A stretch of DNA of 64,000 bases from assembly GCA_964462685.1 (NCBI GenBank), contig CAYWYR010000011.1:59553-123552 (forward strand), given 5' to 3'. Position numbers and translations under genes: made by a program. This DNA comes from CAYWYR01 sp964462685. Lineage in GTDB: Bacteria > Bacteroidota > Ignavibacteria > Kapaibacteriales > UBA2268. Below, piece after piece: positions 25,093-34,653 of the stretch. Within the stretch, counting starts at the first letter, position 1. Every line of letters starts with the position of its first letter. The notes under the pieces were generated by a model. That model was not told where the DNA came from. It saw only the letters and a list, made by a program, of their open reading frames with translations, and searched no databases.

Positions 25093-27924
25093 ATGATGAA
25101 AATACTTTTACTGCTTCCTTTATTTTGTATTCTACTATCTGAACTCAGAGCATCAGATTTCTATGTAAATTTCGAATCCGAGAAAAATAAAGACCTATTT
25201 GTTGCCGAGTTTGAAGAGAAGTTTGGTTTTGAGCCGAGTATGCTAAGTCTATACAGTAAAGAATCTCATAATTATAGCCTAAAGACTAAGAATAGTAATT
25301 CTCCAAACCCCAGGTTGACTTTAAATAAGCTTAACGGTAACACCACCAACAGGACTTTCACAGAAACCGAATTATTTTTGCTTAATACGTACAGATTAGC
25401 TTTTCCAGAAGATGGGTCTGATAAGCTGACCTTTAAAACTATAGATATTTTCCTGAAAAACAGCCAATATGTTTCCTATGCAGAGCCCTGCCCTGTATTC
25501 GAAAAACATTGTGCTGATTATGATGACCCTTTGGCAAGCAGCCAAGCTCTATTAGATATTATCCAGCTATGCGAAGCTGCCGGAATTGAACAAGGCGACG
25601 AGAATATTGTCATCGCCTTATCCGACGACGGATTAAACTATGACCATGAAGATGTAATCGACGGGTTATGGACCAATAATGGAGAAATAGTAGATGGTAT
25701 CGATAACGATAACAACGGCTACATAGATGATTATCAAGGCTACAGCTTTTATGAAGATAGGGGAGGGCATCATGATGTTTTTGCCGAAGCTACCCACGGA
25801 TCAATGGTTGGTGGTATCTTTGCTGCCAGACCTGGAAACGGTACGGGCATTATTGGCACTGGTTTAAACTCCAGCATCTTCCCTATAAGGGTATCACCGG
25901 ATACATCTACCGGCCCTATACGCTTTGGGTATGAATCAATAATATACGCTGCTGTTATGGGTTTTGATGTGATTAACTGCAGTTGGGGCGGCACAAGAAA
26001 CGAAACCGAAATAGGCCGGTATATAACTCGCCTTGCCAATGAAAGAAACCTGACTATTGTATCTTCGGCTGGCAACAGGAAATTTCAAAATGACAATATT
26101 CACAGATATACTAATCAGCTGCCAAGCCTATATGAAGGGGTTATAGCTGTAGGGCAAATGAACGAACTTGGCAATATAAGTAATACTACGAATATCGGTT
26201 CAGCGGTGGATATATATGCTCCAGGTCTTGGCAATCTTACTATATCCCATACTAATGACGGCGCTTATGCTAGTGCTGAAAACGGGACTAGCTTTTCGGC
26301 CCCAGTTGTAGCAGGCGTTGTTGGCCTAATCAAATCTCGCTATCCAGGACTGTCCAACTTTCAGATAGAAAGCCATCTGAAAAATACAGCGGATAATCCA
26401 GAGCAAAGCTTACAAGAGTTTGCCAATTTAGAACCTCAGAGGGTAAACGCTTACCGTGCCGTATCAGAAGACCCTTTCGATAAACCTGGTATAAGAGTGC
26501 TAACCTATGAGTACAGAGATATGGAAGGCAATGAAGTTTTCGATCCTGATACAGATAAACCTTACCAGCTGGTGCTTACTGTGAGAAACGAACTTGGGGA
26601 TGCTGCCAACCTATCAGCAGAGCTTTTGCCGGTTTTCGGCACAACTTTCATCGAACCAAACGATAAGCTCCAAATAATAAACAGCATAGATAACCTAAGT
26701 GAAATAAACAGCGGAGCCCTAGCCGAACTATCTTTTGAGGTTATCATAAGGCATAAGAACTATGAAAAAATCCTACTCAATCTAGTATTATCTACTGATG
26801 ATCACAGGCAGGCGAGACTTGTCGAGATTCACAATTCAAATAATATTTATGACTTCACCAACGGCGTAATAGGTGTATCGGTAGCTGAAAACGGACTCAT
26901 AGGCTACACAACAAAGCCCTTGTTCTTTGAAACTCGAGATAATGAGTTTTTCGGTAAAGGGCTTTACCTTAATAATTTTGCAAGCCTTTTATACAATGGC
27001 TTTTTATTCGCTTTCGAAGAGGACAGAAGCATCGTAGCAACCGCTGGTACAGGATTAAGAGGGCAGTCCGAACTTGAAAGTATTGAAGGCTTTTCAGGTG
27101 GGGATAAAATGGTTGTCAAAACAGATAATGCCGGAGCCGGTATGGATCTGCAGATTAATACTCGCGTTCTGCCAAGCGACCCAGCCAATGGTTTCCTTGA
27201 GTTTAAGATATGGTCGGAAAATATGTACTTCGAACAGCTATTTGGGGCTGGGGTAGGTATGTATCTTGATATAGATTTAGCAAAAAACATGTCAATAGAT
27301 GTTAATTTTAATGTAGTGGAAGATTCAAGGGCGGAGCTACCGATTGACCTGCAAAGGCCAGGCGTTGCTATGGCAACTGTATCAAGGCCCGATTCAGCAC
27401 TATATTTTTCCTATGCCGTTCGAAGCGATGACGATAATGCTATAGCTCAGCTAAACGCCGCTACGATAAGTAATTTAGACGGGGACAGCGAAACTGATCT
27501 TCTGCGTGCAGCTACCAGCGGCGTTATGATCAACACTCCGCCACAGGGAGCTGATATAGCAACCGTACTCGGAATGAAATGGGAAGGCTTTTGGGAAGTA
27601 GGTGAGATAAATCTTTGCACAGTATGTATGGCTGGGGGTGAAACCAAGAAGGAATCAATAGATAGAGTAATCGACTGCCTGCAAAATTACTCTACTAGTG
27701 TAGAAAATGAGCTAGAAAAAGATAACAACCGATATCAAGAATTAATCTACTCTAAAGATGATATTATAGTATTATCACAAAATGAAAGCTCCGATATAAT
27801 TGATATCCAAGGTAGGTTAATAGATTCATTCACCGGGGAATATAACCTTGATTTAATGAGTAACGGAGTGTATTTTTTGATTGTAAATCAAAACGAAGTG
27901 AGAAAATTCCTGCTTGTAGATTAA
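25093..27924 (+). CDS. Secreted subtilisin-like serine protease with T9SS sorting domain
   Basis: A 943-residue S8 peptidase likely exported by Sec and moved across the outer membrane by type IX secretion. Signal peptide at residues 1-20 (KILLLLPLFCILLSELRA). A prodomain-like region spans ~20-145. Catalytic residues are D178 (ALSDDGLNY), H235 (ATHGSMVGG), oxyanion N327 (SSAGN) and S400 (NGTSFSAP). Beta-rich domains cover ~470-860 with an unassigned function. The last ~75 residues look like a Por-type sorting domain (DIIDIQGRLIDS ... NGVYFLIVNQNEVRKFLL). The stop overlaps the convergent PD40 gene by 4 nt. Target proteins cannot be predicted. Confidence 0.9.
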   Translation: MMKILLLLPLFCILLSELRASDFYVNFESEKNKDLFVAEFEEKFGFEPSMLSLYSKESHNYSLKTKNSNSPNPRLTLNKLNGNTTNRTFTETELFLLNTYRLAFPEDGSDKLTFKTIDIFLKNSQYVSYAEPCPVFEKHCADYDDPLASSQALLDIIQLCEAAGIEQGDENIVIALSDDGLNYDHEDVIDGLWTNNGEIVDGIDNDNNGYIDDYQGYSFYEDRGGHHDVFAEATHGSMVGGIFAARPGNGTGIIGTGLNSSIFPIRVSPDTSTGPIRFGYESIIYAAVMGFDVINCSWGGTRNETEIGRYITRLANERNLTIVSSAGNRKFQNDNIHRYTNQLPSLYEGVIAVGQMNELGNISNTTNIGSAVDIYAPGLGNLTISHTNDGAYASAENGTSFSAPVVAGVVGLIKSRYPGLSNFQIESHLKNTADNPEQSLQEFANLEPQRVNAYRAVSEDPFDKPGIRVLTYEYRDMEGNEVFDPDTDKPYQLVLTVRNELGDAANLSAELLPVFGTTFIEPNDKLQIINSIDNLSEINSGALAELSFEVIIRHKNYEKILLNLVLSTDDHRQARLVEIHNSNNIYDFTNGVIGVSVAENGLIGYTTKPLFFETRDNEFFGKGLYLNNFASLLYNGFLFAFEEDRSIVATAGTGLRGQSELESIEGFSGGDKMVVKTDNAGAGMDLQINTRVLPSDPANGFLEFKIWSENMYFEQLFGAGVGMYLDIDLAKNMSIDVNFNVVEDSRAELPIDLQRPGVAMATVSRPDSALYFSYAVRSDDDNAIAQLNAATISNLDGDSETDLLRAATSGVMINTPPQGADIATVLGMKWEGFWEVGEINLCTVCMAGGETKKESIDRVIDCLQNYSTSVENELEKDNNRYQELIYSKDDIIVLSQNESSDIIDIQGRLIDSFTGEYNLDLMSNGVYFLIVNQNEVRKFLLVD

Positions 27925-29864
27925 TTGATACTTTTAGGTATCATTATCTCCAGTCTATAAAGCCAGTCATACTTTGCCTGCAATGTATCTTGTTTTGCTC
28001 TAGTATCAATAAATATATTTGAACTCAAACCTGAATCCGCAAAGGCTTGCTTTATAATATCTGGATACTGCTTTGTTCGCTGACTTTCCTTAGTCACAAT
28101 GCCTACAGAGCTGGCTGCCATAAGTCTTCCGCCTATTAAATCTTTTATGTAGGGCAGAATATCCTCTTTCCGGAGATCATCACTCAGATAAACTTGGTAT
28201 TTGTATCCATATTCTATTTCTTCAAAATCATATATCAGGTCAGTTCTGCGGTTAAGCGTTACAGTAAAGCCATCACTACCTATAAGCCTCTCATTGCCAT
28301 CTGTGATTTTCGCAACGATTATAAGATCTGAATTGCTGCCATCAAAAATACTTTTAATATTTGGGATAGCATACTCTATAGGTGATTCAGGTGGGCGATT
28401 GCCAGCACCGATAAAACTTTTATCTGAATCAGCAATTTTGATTTCCCAGGAGTAATTCTTTTCAGCTTCATATTCCAAGCCGAAAGCCAGATTGCTTGGC
28501 TCAGAGCTGTACGTGGAATTTCGGATTTTGTATGTAAGGGGTAAATCTTTTTTTGTAAGAATCACTGGGTTCGGAAGACGGCTTTTTCCAGCTTCACCAA
28601 TCATATATTCAATAGCAAAAAGCGATTCCAGATTAATATTCAAAGGGTATTGTACTTCTCGGCTTATCTGAAGGGATACCTCATTATACAGGTTTGTAAT
28701 TCTTTTATCCAAATAATACTTCGTATTCTGCTTCGATTCAGTTTCTAGCTCATTTGGTAGATATGCGGTGATTTTGAGCGGCAAATGAGTTCTGTCATCA
28801 GAAATAGCATAGTCAGTTATAGCTTTTACAAGCATATTACTATTTTCGATATCGAAGAGTGATAAATCAAAACTGTCAGATTCAGGAGAGTCGCTGCTCA
28901 GCTCGGTAGGGAGAGGTATACTTATGTATTTATCTGTCCTTTTGATTGTTACCTTGCTTACATAACCTTTAAGTTCCAGATCAATACTTTCCGTAGGGGT
29001 GTCTTCAATCGATGCTTTAGCGAAATATATATCAGATCCGCCTTGCCCACCTGGCCGCTCCGAAACGAAATAAAGTGTACCATCTGCAGATACAAACGGA
29101 TCATATTCATCATATTCCGAATTGACCTCCAAAGGGACAGGCCTACTCCAGATGCCATTATCGAGTATCGTGTAAAATAGATCCAAGCCACCTTGCCCTC
29201 CCAGCCCCTCACTCGCGAAAAAAAGTGTATCACCGCTGAAATGCGGCGAAGTCTCGCGGTATGGAGTATTGATCAGATCGAAATTATAAGCGCCTCCCAT
29301 AGAGGGGTTGCCGCTTTCGTTAATCAACCATATATCTGTATCATTGGGATTATTATTTATACGGTTGCTGGTAAAAGCCAGTATCTGGTTAGCCCTGCTA
29401 TAAGTAGGGTGGGAGCAATAACAGTCACATAAAAGAGAATCAATGAAATAAGCTTTTTGGTATGCGTTCCTAGAAAATCGGCTAAGCCCTATATTCATAT
29501 AATCCTGCCTACTGCCATCCCTAAGCGAGCCTACTAGAAGATTGCCCCCAAACTCGGTGATATAATGAGCTTCGATTTGCGAAAAAGCGGTTGACCTTTC
29601 TTTTGATTCTTGTAAAGATCTTTTCAGGGAGTCATTAGAATAGAGTATTTTTTTCTCTGTGCCTTCTCTACTGAAATAGACCAAACTGTCCCTATGTATA
29701 AATGGCGCGTATTCGTCCTTGGGCGTATTTATACCAGCCAAAGGCTTTGGATCCTTCCAATCCCTGGATTCGCCGCTTTGGTTAATCAATGCTAGTAGAA
29801 GCCACAATGTGATTGACTTTAACGCATTAGGGCAGTATTTATATCTAGATAAAGAAATTGTCAT
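27921..29864 (-). CDS. Secreted PD40 beta-propeller protein
   Basis: A 647-residue envelope protein of unknown function. The N terminus has a hydrophobic segment (LKSITLWLLLALINQSGESRD) that could be a signal peptide. Residues ~45-290 contain PD40-type repeats, including PFIHRDSLVYFSREG, HFSGDTLFFASEG and FVSADGTLYFVSERPGGQGGSDI. The rest (~300-647) is beta-rich; the last ~100 residues (YKYQVYLSDDLRKEDI to the end) have a layout faintly like an OmpA domain but without its HTD/NRR motifs. It resembles the propeller parts of the OmpA proteins elsewhere in the window. Convergent with the subtilase. Confidence 0.75.
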   Translation of the reverse strand: MTISLSRYKYCPNALKSITLWLLLALINQSGESRDWKDPKPLAGINTPKDEYAPFIHRDSLVYFSREGTEKKILYSNDSLKRSLQESKERSTAFSQIEAHYITEFGGNLLVGSLRDGSRQDYMNIGLSRFSRNAYQKAYFIDSLLCDCYCSHPTYSRANQILAFTSNRINNNPNDTDIWLINESGNPSMGGAYNFDLINTPYRETSPHFSGDTLFFASEGLGGQGGLDLFYTILDNGIWSRPVPLEVNSEYDEYDPFVSADGTLYFVSERPGGQGGSDIYFAKASIEDTPTESIDLELKGYVSKVTIKRTDKYISIPLPTELSSDSPESDSFDLSLFDIENSNMLVKAITDYAISDDRTHLPLKITAYLPNELETESKQNTKYYLDKRITNLYNEVSLQISREVQYPLNINLESLFAIEYMIGEAGKSRLPNPVILTKKDLPLTYKIRNSTYSSEPSNLAFGLEYEAEKNYSWEIKIADSDKSFIGAGNRPPESPIEYAIPNIKSIFDGSNSDLIIVAKITDGNERLIGSDGFTVTLNRRTDLIYDFEEIEYGYKYQVYLSDDLRKEDILPYIKDLIGGRLMAASSVGIVTKESQRTKQYPDIIKQAFADSGLSSNIFIDTRAKQDTLQAKYDWLYRLEIMIPKSIN

Positions 29865-29965
29865 TTTAGGATATACGCAGAACTATTTAAAGCGTTATAA
29901 ACACGCAAGATTACAAAAGTAGTATTCTATCTTGATTTGATAGTCATATCCCTAATTTTGAGTAT

Positions 29966-31057
29966 ATGATAAATAATAACATGGTTGAAAATATGTCGGC
30001 AAATGCAGTTAATTGGGATTCTTTAGAATCAGACTTTGAAAAATACAAAGCGGAAAACCCCCAAGCACGTATTTATAATATTTCAAAAGCTTTGGAAGTG
30101 CCAGAAGCGGCTCTATTCTACAAAGGACTGGGCTTGAATGAAAGCTTACCTATAGCTTTGGAACCTAGTACCCTTATACCTCGCCTAAAGGAGCTCGGCA
30201 TTGTAATGTCTATCGTTAGAAACGATGGTGCTGTGCATGAGAAAATAGGCCAGTACGAGACGATCAATCTGCACGAAGGGCCTAAAATGGCTACAGTTCT
30301 CGGTAGTATTATCGATCAAAGAATATTCTACAGCTCATGGGATTCCGCTTATAGATTCAAGATGAACGGCAGGACAGGGGAGCTGGAAGGCGTAGCAATA
30401 TTTGATATCCACGGTGATGCAGTAATGAAGTTCTACAAAAAAGATGATACTGATAATAAGGCGTGGGATGATTTGTTCCAAACTGTACCTGCTAACGGAA
30501 CTCCTAAATTTCAGCCGAAAAAACCTCAACCCAATAGGTTTGATCCCAGCAAGAAAGAAGAGTTTCTCGAAGCATGGAAGAATCTAAAAGACACTCATGA
30601 CTTCTTCATGCTGCTGATGAGATATGGTATCACCCGCACCAAAGCGCTAGAAGTAGCCGAGGGATCATTCGCTTACAAAATGCACAACGAAGCTTCTGTT
30701 GATCTGCTTAGCAGAGTATCCAAAGCAGGTATGCCATTAATGGTATTTATAGGCAACAAAGGCATTATCCAGATACATGACGGCATAATCGACAAGAACT
30801 TCACACAGGGCGGCTGGCTAAACATTATGGATCCCGAGTTCAACATGCACTTAGATATGGCTAAAGTAGCCGAGTGCTGGCATGTTGTAAAACCAACAGT
30901 TGATGGTGATGTCAACTCGGTGGAACTTTATGATTCAGAAGGTGAGCTACTGGTTACATTCTTCTCAAGCCGCAAACCAGGCACACCTGAACGCGAGATA
31001 TGGCGAACGATTATCGAAGAAATTAAAACGAACCAAAAAGAACTATCCAATGCTTAA
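29966..31057 (+). CDS. hmuS: Haem-degrading/haem-carrier protein, HemS family
   Basis: A cytoplasmic protein that binds imported haem and breaks it down or passes it on. The product is 363 residues made of two tandem HemS/ChuX domains (~15-180 and ~200-355): the first starts WDSLESDFEKYKAENPQARIYNISKAL with the DxxxYKxxNP pattern, the second LEAWKNLKDTHDFFMLLMRYGITRTKALEVA. Several starts are possible within the first 15 residues (MINNNMVENMSANA). It is the first gene of hmuSTUV; its stop overlaps hmuT by 8 nt. Iron regulation is expected from the family, but I could not point to a clear Fur site. Confidence 0.9.
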   Translation: MINNNMVENMSANAVNWDSLESDFEKYKAENPQARIYNISKALEVPEAALFYKGLGLNESLPIALEPSTLIPRLKELGIVMSIVRNDGAVHEKIGQYETINLHEGPKMATVLGSIIDQRIFYSSWDSAYRFKMNGRTGELEGVAIFDIHGDAVMKFYKKDDTDNKAWDDLFQTVPANGTPKFQPKKPQPNRFDPSKKEEFLEAWKNLKDTHDFFMLLMRYGITRTKALEVAEGSFAYKMHNEASVDLLSRVSKAGMPLMVFIGNKGIIQIHDGIIDKNFTQGGWLNIMDPEFNMHLDMAKVAECWHVVKPTVDGDVNSVELYDSEGELLVTFFSSRKPGTPEREIWRTIIEEIKTNQKELSNA

Positions 31058-31997
31058 AAGCTCAAAGCTACTCTGTGCCGTAAAGTCAATACTATTGGCA
31101 TCAACCCTTTTTATGATCTCCTGTGGTGGGGAAGAACAAGCAGAACCTGCTTCTGAGCCTATAACAGATCCTGCCGGTAGTCAGATTCTAACCGATCAGC
31201 ATGACCATACCCATAGCGTGGTGTCTCTTGGCGGAACTCTGACGGAGATCGTATATGCCCTGGGAAGGGGTAACTGGATTGTAGGGAGTGATTTTTCTTC
31301 CCTATACCCACCCGAGGCTCAGGAAACTCCGAAAGTAGGTATATGGAGATCCGTTACACCAGAATCCGTTATTGGGCTAGAACCTGAAATAGTTGTGGCG
31401 ATGCCCGACGCTGGCCCTGAATCTACTTTAGAGCAGATAAAAATGGCTGGCATAAAACTATATCAGCCCAATGATAATTATTCCATCCAATGGACTAAAG
31501 GCGTTATCTCCGACATGGCAGAGGTATTGGAAGCTCCTAATAAAGCTCAGCAGCTTATTTCTACCATGGATGCACAGATGGATCAGTACTTAGAACTCAA
31601 AGATAGGTTTTTAGAGCAGGGTGGCAAGTCTGCTATGTTCGTTTATGTTAAAGGCGGAAAGGCTTTCTTGATTGCTGGCGATGGCACTACAGCCGATGCA
31701 ATGATAACCGAAGCTGGACTTACCAACGTAGCTCACGAGCTGGAAGAATGGGCCAACGTAGGTCCGGAATACACTTCTACTAAAAATCCGGATTTCGTTA
31801 TAATAACTGAAGCTGGTATTAAAAGTATAGGCGGTATCGAAGCATTACAAAGCACTCCTGGAATAGGGGAGATGCTCGCTGTAAAAGAAGGTAGGGTACA
31901 CCAAGTGGACGAACTCTCATTCCTCGGCTACGGGCCGCGAGTTATCCAACAACAGATGGGTCTCATAGAGTATGCTATGGGATTGGATAATAATTAA
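31050..31997 (+). CDS. hmuT: Haem ABC transporter, substrate-binding lipoprotein
   Basis: A periplasmic haem-binding protein that feeds the HmuUV permease. The product is 315 residues from the ATG overlapping hmuS. Signal peptide with lipobox FMISC (Cys25), then an Asp/Pro-rich linker and a His-rich DQHDHTHS segment that could bind metal or haem. The two-lobed BtuF/TroA-like fold is seen (VVSLGGTLTEIVYALGRG, and KTPKVGIWRSVTPESV-type segment ETPKVGIWRSVTPE). A longer frame upstream overlaps hmuS and lacks a signal peptide, so it was not chosen. Confidence 0.92.
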   Translation: MLKSSKLLCAVKSILLASTLFMISCGGEEQAEPASEPITDPAGSQILTDQHDHTHSVVSLGGTLTEIVYALGRGNWIVGSDFSSLYPPEAQETPKVGIWRSVTPESVIGLEPEIVVAMPDAGPESTLEQIKMAGIKLYQPNDNYSIQWTKGVISDMAEVLEAPNKAQQLISTMDAQMDQYLELKDRFLEQGGKSAMFVYVKGGKAFLIAGDGTTADAMITEAGLTNVAHELEEWANVGPEYTSTKNPDFVIITEAGIKSIGGIEALQSTPGIGEMLAVKEGRVHQVDELSFLGYGPRVIQQQMGLIEYAMGLDNN

Positions 31998-32046
31998 CAG
32001 AGCTACAAGTCAGCAAATCAACAATAGCTAAACTAAGGTCACTCCA

Positions 32047-33081
32047 TTGAGATTGGCGATATTATCAATTATCTTGCTGGCTGCACTTGTTGCTTCGGTA
32101 TGTCTGGGGCTTTACAGCCTTCCTGTAGGTGATGTATTCCTGTATCTTACAGGGCAGGGCGAGTTAAAGCCCATCGCTGAGAATATTCTTATAAATCTCA
32201 GGCTGCCTAGGACAATTCTCGCCGCCATTGCGGGGGCGGTATTATCCATATCTGGTATGTCTCTTCAGGGCCTTTTCAGAAACCCTCTGGCCGATCCAGC
32301 GCTGATAGGAGCCTCTGGCGGTGCCGCCCTCGGTGCGGTTTTCTCCATAGTCGTACTCAGCGGTATAGGATTTTTTTCGGCGAGTGATACTATAACTTTC
32401 GGAGAGGCGGTCTCTTATGACTGGATTCAGACCGCGAGCGCTTTTATAGGTTCGATAATCGCGATTACACTAACTTATAGATTGGCTACCAGAAACACCG
32501 TAACCAATATCTCTACTCTCCTTTTGGCAGGAATAGCCGTTCAGGCTATAACCTCAGCAGCGTTCGGGTTGCTTGTCTCAGTAGCGGATGATAAGGAACT
32601 CAGGAATATCACATTCTGGACACTCGGCTCGGTGTCCTATTCTGGGTGGTCTGAAGTCGTTCTCGCTATCGCTCTCGGTATCGTTCCCTCACTTGTTTTA
32701 TTGCGATATGCGAGGCAATTGAATATGCTGCAACTTGGCGAACACGATGCATACTACTCCGGAATCGATATTCAGAAAGCTAAGAGAAGTGTCATTACTC
32801 TAGTAGCTCTTGGTGTGGCGGCAATCACTTCCATTACCGGAATAGTAGCTTTTGCGGGCATAATAGGGCCACATATAACACGTTTGATGTTTGGCAGCGA
32901 CCATACCAGATCACTACCGCTGTCGATGCTTGTGGGTGCGATTGTAGTGCTTGTGGCAGATACGGCAAGCAGACTGATCATACCCCCGGCCGAGATTCCT
33001 CTCGGGATACTTACAACAGCCATAGGCGGGCCTTTTTTCATTCTGCTTCTTCTCGGGCTCAAGCGAAAGGGCGTGATATGA
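32047..33081 (+). CDS. hmuU: Haem ABC transporter permease, FecCD family
   Basis: Inner-membrane channel of the haem importer. The product is 344 residues with about ten membrane segments. TTG start gives MRLAILSIILLAALVAS, a clean first segment. Family motifs: RLPRTILAAIAGAVLSISGMSLQGLFRNPLADPALIG region (key GxxLxxxGxxxQ and NPLADP) and GPHITRLMFGSDHTRSLPLSMLVGA. Overlaps hmuV by 4 nt (ATGA). Confidence 0.94.
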   Translation: MRLAILSIILLAALVASVCLGLYSLPVGDVFLYLTGQGELKPIAENILINLRLPRTILAAIAGAVLSISGMSLQGLFRNPLADPALIGASGGAALGAVFSIVVLSGIGFFSASDTITFGEAVSYDWIQTASAFIGSIIAITLTYRLATRNTVTNISTLLLAGIAVQAITSAAFGLLVSVADDKELRNITFWTLGSVSYSGWSEVVLAIALGIVPSLVLLRYARQLNMLQLGEHDAYYSGIDIQKAKRSVITLVALGVAAITSITGIVAFAGIIGPHITRLMFGSDHTRSLPLSMLVGAIVVLVADTASRLIIPPAEIPLGILTTAIGGPFFILLLLGLKRKGVI

Positions 33082-33878
33082 TTAAAGCCAATAATCTAAG
33101 CGTTACGCTGGGATCAAAAGATATACTCAAAAACGTATCAGTCGATATACTGCCTGGCAAGCTAACCGCCGTAATAGGTAGTAACGGCTCTGGAAAATCC
33201 ACGCTTTTGAAAACATTGAGCGGCAGCAACAAAAAGTATTCAGGTAAGATATCTTATCACGGTGATAGTATTGAGAATCTGAAAGCTGATTCGTTGGCCA
33301 ATTCAAGGTCGGTCGTGTCACAGTCATATCCAGATGATATACCATTTACAGGCCGCCAAATAGTGATGATGCCCCTTAAGCCTTCAGATAATCCAGATAA
33401 GACTAAAATAGAGGATATCTGTCGAAAGCTAAAGGTAGATAAATATATCGATAACAACTATCACACTCTCTCTGGTGGCGAAAAACAAAGAATACAGATC
33501 GCCAGAGCGCTAGTTCAGCATTATATAGCAAGCAATAACGAATTTACCCTATTCCTCGATGAGCCCGGATCTGGTTTGGATATATCAGCCTCCGTATTGC
33601 TCGGTAGTATGGTCAGGGAACTGACAGAAAAGGGGCTTGCCATATTCTGGGTGATACACGATATCAATATGGCGTTAGAGCTCGCCGATAGGGTTATCGT
33701 GATGAAAGGCGGTACTGCCCGCACCTACGAGAATATTGCTGATCTTACCGATGGCTCTGTACTTTCAGAGGTTTTCGGTATAGTGTTCGAAAGGTTCAGT
33801 TCTTCCCATATTCAGAATAAACCGGGTAACAGCTCGGGTAGCGAAAGAATGACAAAACTACACCCTAAATTCTTATAA
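33078..33878 (+). CDS. hmuV: Haem ABC transporter ATP-binding protein
   Basis: ATPase of the haem importer. The product is 266 residues. Walker A GSNGSGKST, signature LSGGEKQRIQIARAL, Walker B FLDEPGSGLD, and H-loop VIHDINMAL are intact. ATG overlaps the hmuU stop, so the pair is coupled. The outer-membrane TonB-dependent haem receptor that such systems need is not encoded in this window. The 157 nt after the stop hold no gene, only the rplY terminator. Confidence 0.94.
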   Translation: MIKANNLSVTLGSKDILKNVSVDILPGKLTAVIGSNGSGKSTLLKTLSGSNKKYSGKISYHGDSIENLKADSLANSRSVVSQSYPDDIPFTGRQIVMMPLKPSDNPDKTKIEDICRKLKVDKYIDNNYHTLSGGEKQRIQIARALVQHYIASNNEFTLFLDEPGSGLDISASVLLGSMVRELTEKGLAIFWVIHDINMALELADRVIVMKGGTARTYENIADLTDGSVLSEVFGIVFERFSSSHIQNKPGNSSGSERMTKLHPKFL

Positions 33879-33967
33879 ATATACAGCTGAATTGGTTGGT
33901 TTAAGTAAGTCAGCACTAATCGATAACTATTTAACTATATTAATCTTTAGAAACAAAAACGAGAAAC

Positions 33968-34000
33968 AAATAAAGCCCCGCATCGAAAAGATGCGAGGCT
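33968..34000 (-). terminator. Terminator of the prs-rplY transcript
   Basis: AGCCCCGCATC and GATGCGAGGCT form an 11-bp stem with loop GAAAA. On the minus strand the only imperfect pair is a G-U wobble and the stem is followed by TTTATTTG, so it ends the leftward rplY transcript. It might also slow plus-strand read-through from hmuV. Confidence 0.75.
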
Positions 34001-34035
34001 CAAAATCTGTTTGTACCGATTCTCGAAAAGCCAGA

Positions 34036-34599
34036 TTACTTGGCTTTCTTAACTCTTGGCGGGATAACGTGAGTAACAAGAGCGTTGTTCTTGATCCTGA
34101 AGCTGAACTCTTCCTTCTTTAGAGAGTCTAGTTGAATAGACTGCCCTATAGCAAGATCAGAAACATCAACTTCGATAAACTCCGGTAGATCCTTCGGCAA
34201 GCAAGTAAGCTTGATTCTGTGGATTACCTGAGACATGATACCACCGTTTTTCACACCTACCGCAGTACCTTTCAGTTTGATAGGAACTACTACTGTGATC
34301 GGATTGCCCTCAGTTAGGCCAAGCAGATCAAAGTGAGTGATAGCATCGGTCAGCGGATCTAACTGAAAGTCTTTTACTATACAGCTTGTAACGCCTTCTT
34401 GTCCTTCTATGCTCAGATCGATTTTCTTTGCTGTATCAGTGTATATAAGTGGGCGCATATCCAAGAAATTGGATGTGATGGATACAGGCTCTTCACCGTT
34501 CTTATAAAAAACGCCAGGTATTCCGTCGCTGTTTCTTATGGCTTTTGCCGCTTTCTTACCAGTATCTCTTTTGGTAACCGTTAGCTTTACAGCTTCCAT
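34036..34599 (-). CDS. rplY: 50S ribosomal protein L25, CTC/TL5 form
   Basis: L25 binds 5S rRNA; the long form is linked to general stress. The product is 187 residues with two domains: the N-terminal L25 part (VTKRDTGKKAAKAIRNSDGIPGVFY) and the C-terminal TL5/CTC beta domain (PIKLKGTAVGVKNGG, LPEFIEVDVSDLAIGQSIQL), ending in a basic tail. It lies downstream of prs on the same strand with a 54-nt gap, so it is probably in the same transcript; this pairing is common. Confidence 0.96.
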   Translation of the reverse strand: MEAVKLTVTKRDTGKKAAKAIRNSDGIPGVFYKNGEEPVSITSNFLDMRPLIYTDTAKKIDLSIEGQEGVTSCIVKDFQLDPLTDAITHFDLLGLTEGNPITVVVPIKLKGTAVGVKNGGIMSQVIHRIKLTCLPKDLPEFIEVDVSDLAIGQSIQLDSLKKEEFSFRIKNNALVTHVIPPRVKKAK

Positions 34600-34653
34600 G
34601 TCATTTCCTTGAAAAAGGTTTATTTATCTTAATCTTTATCTGACTCTATCGAG

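Noticed and set aside
30900..31049. Long upstream start for hmuT
   Set aside because: It would overlap hmuS by about 150 bases and lose the signal peptide; the internal ATG gives a clear lipoprotein signal.
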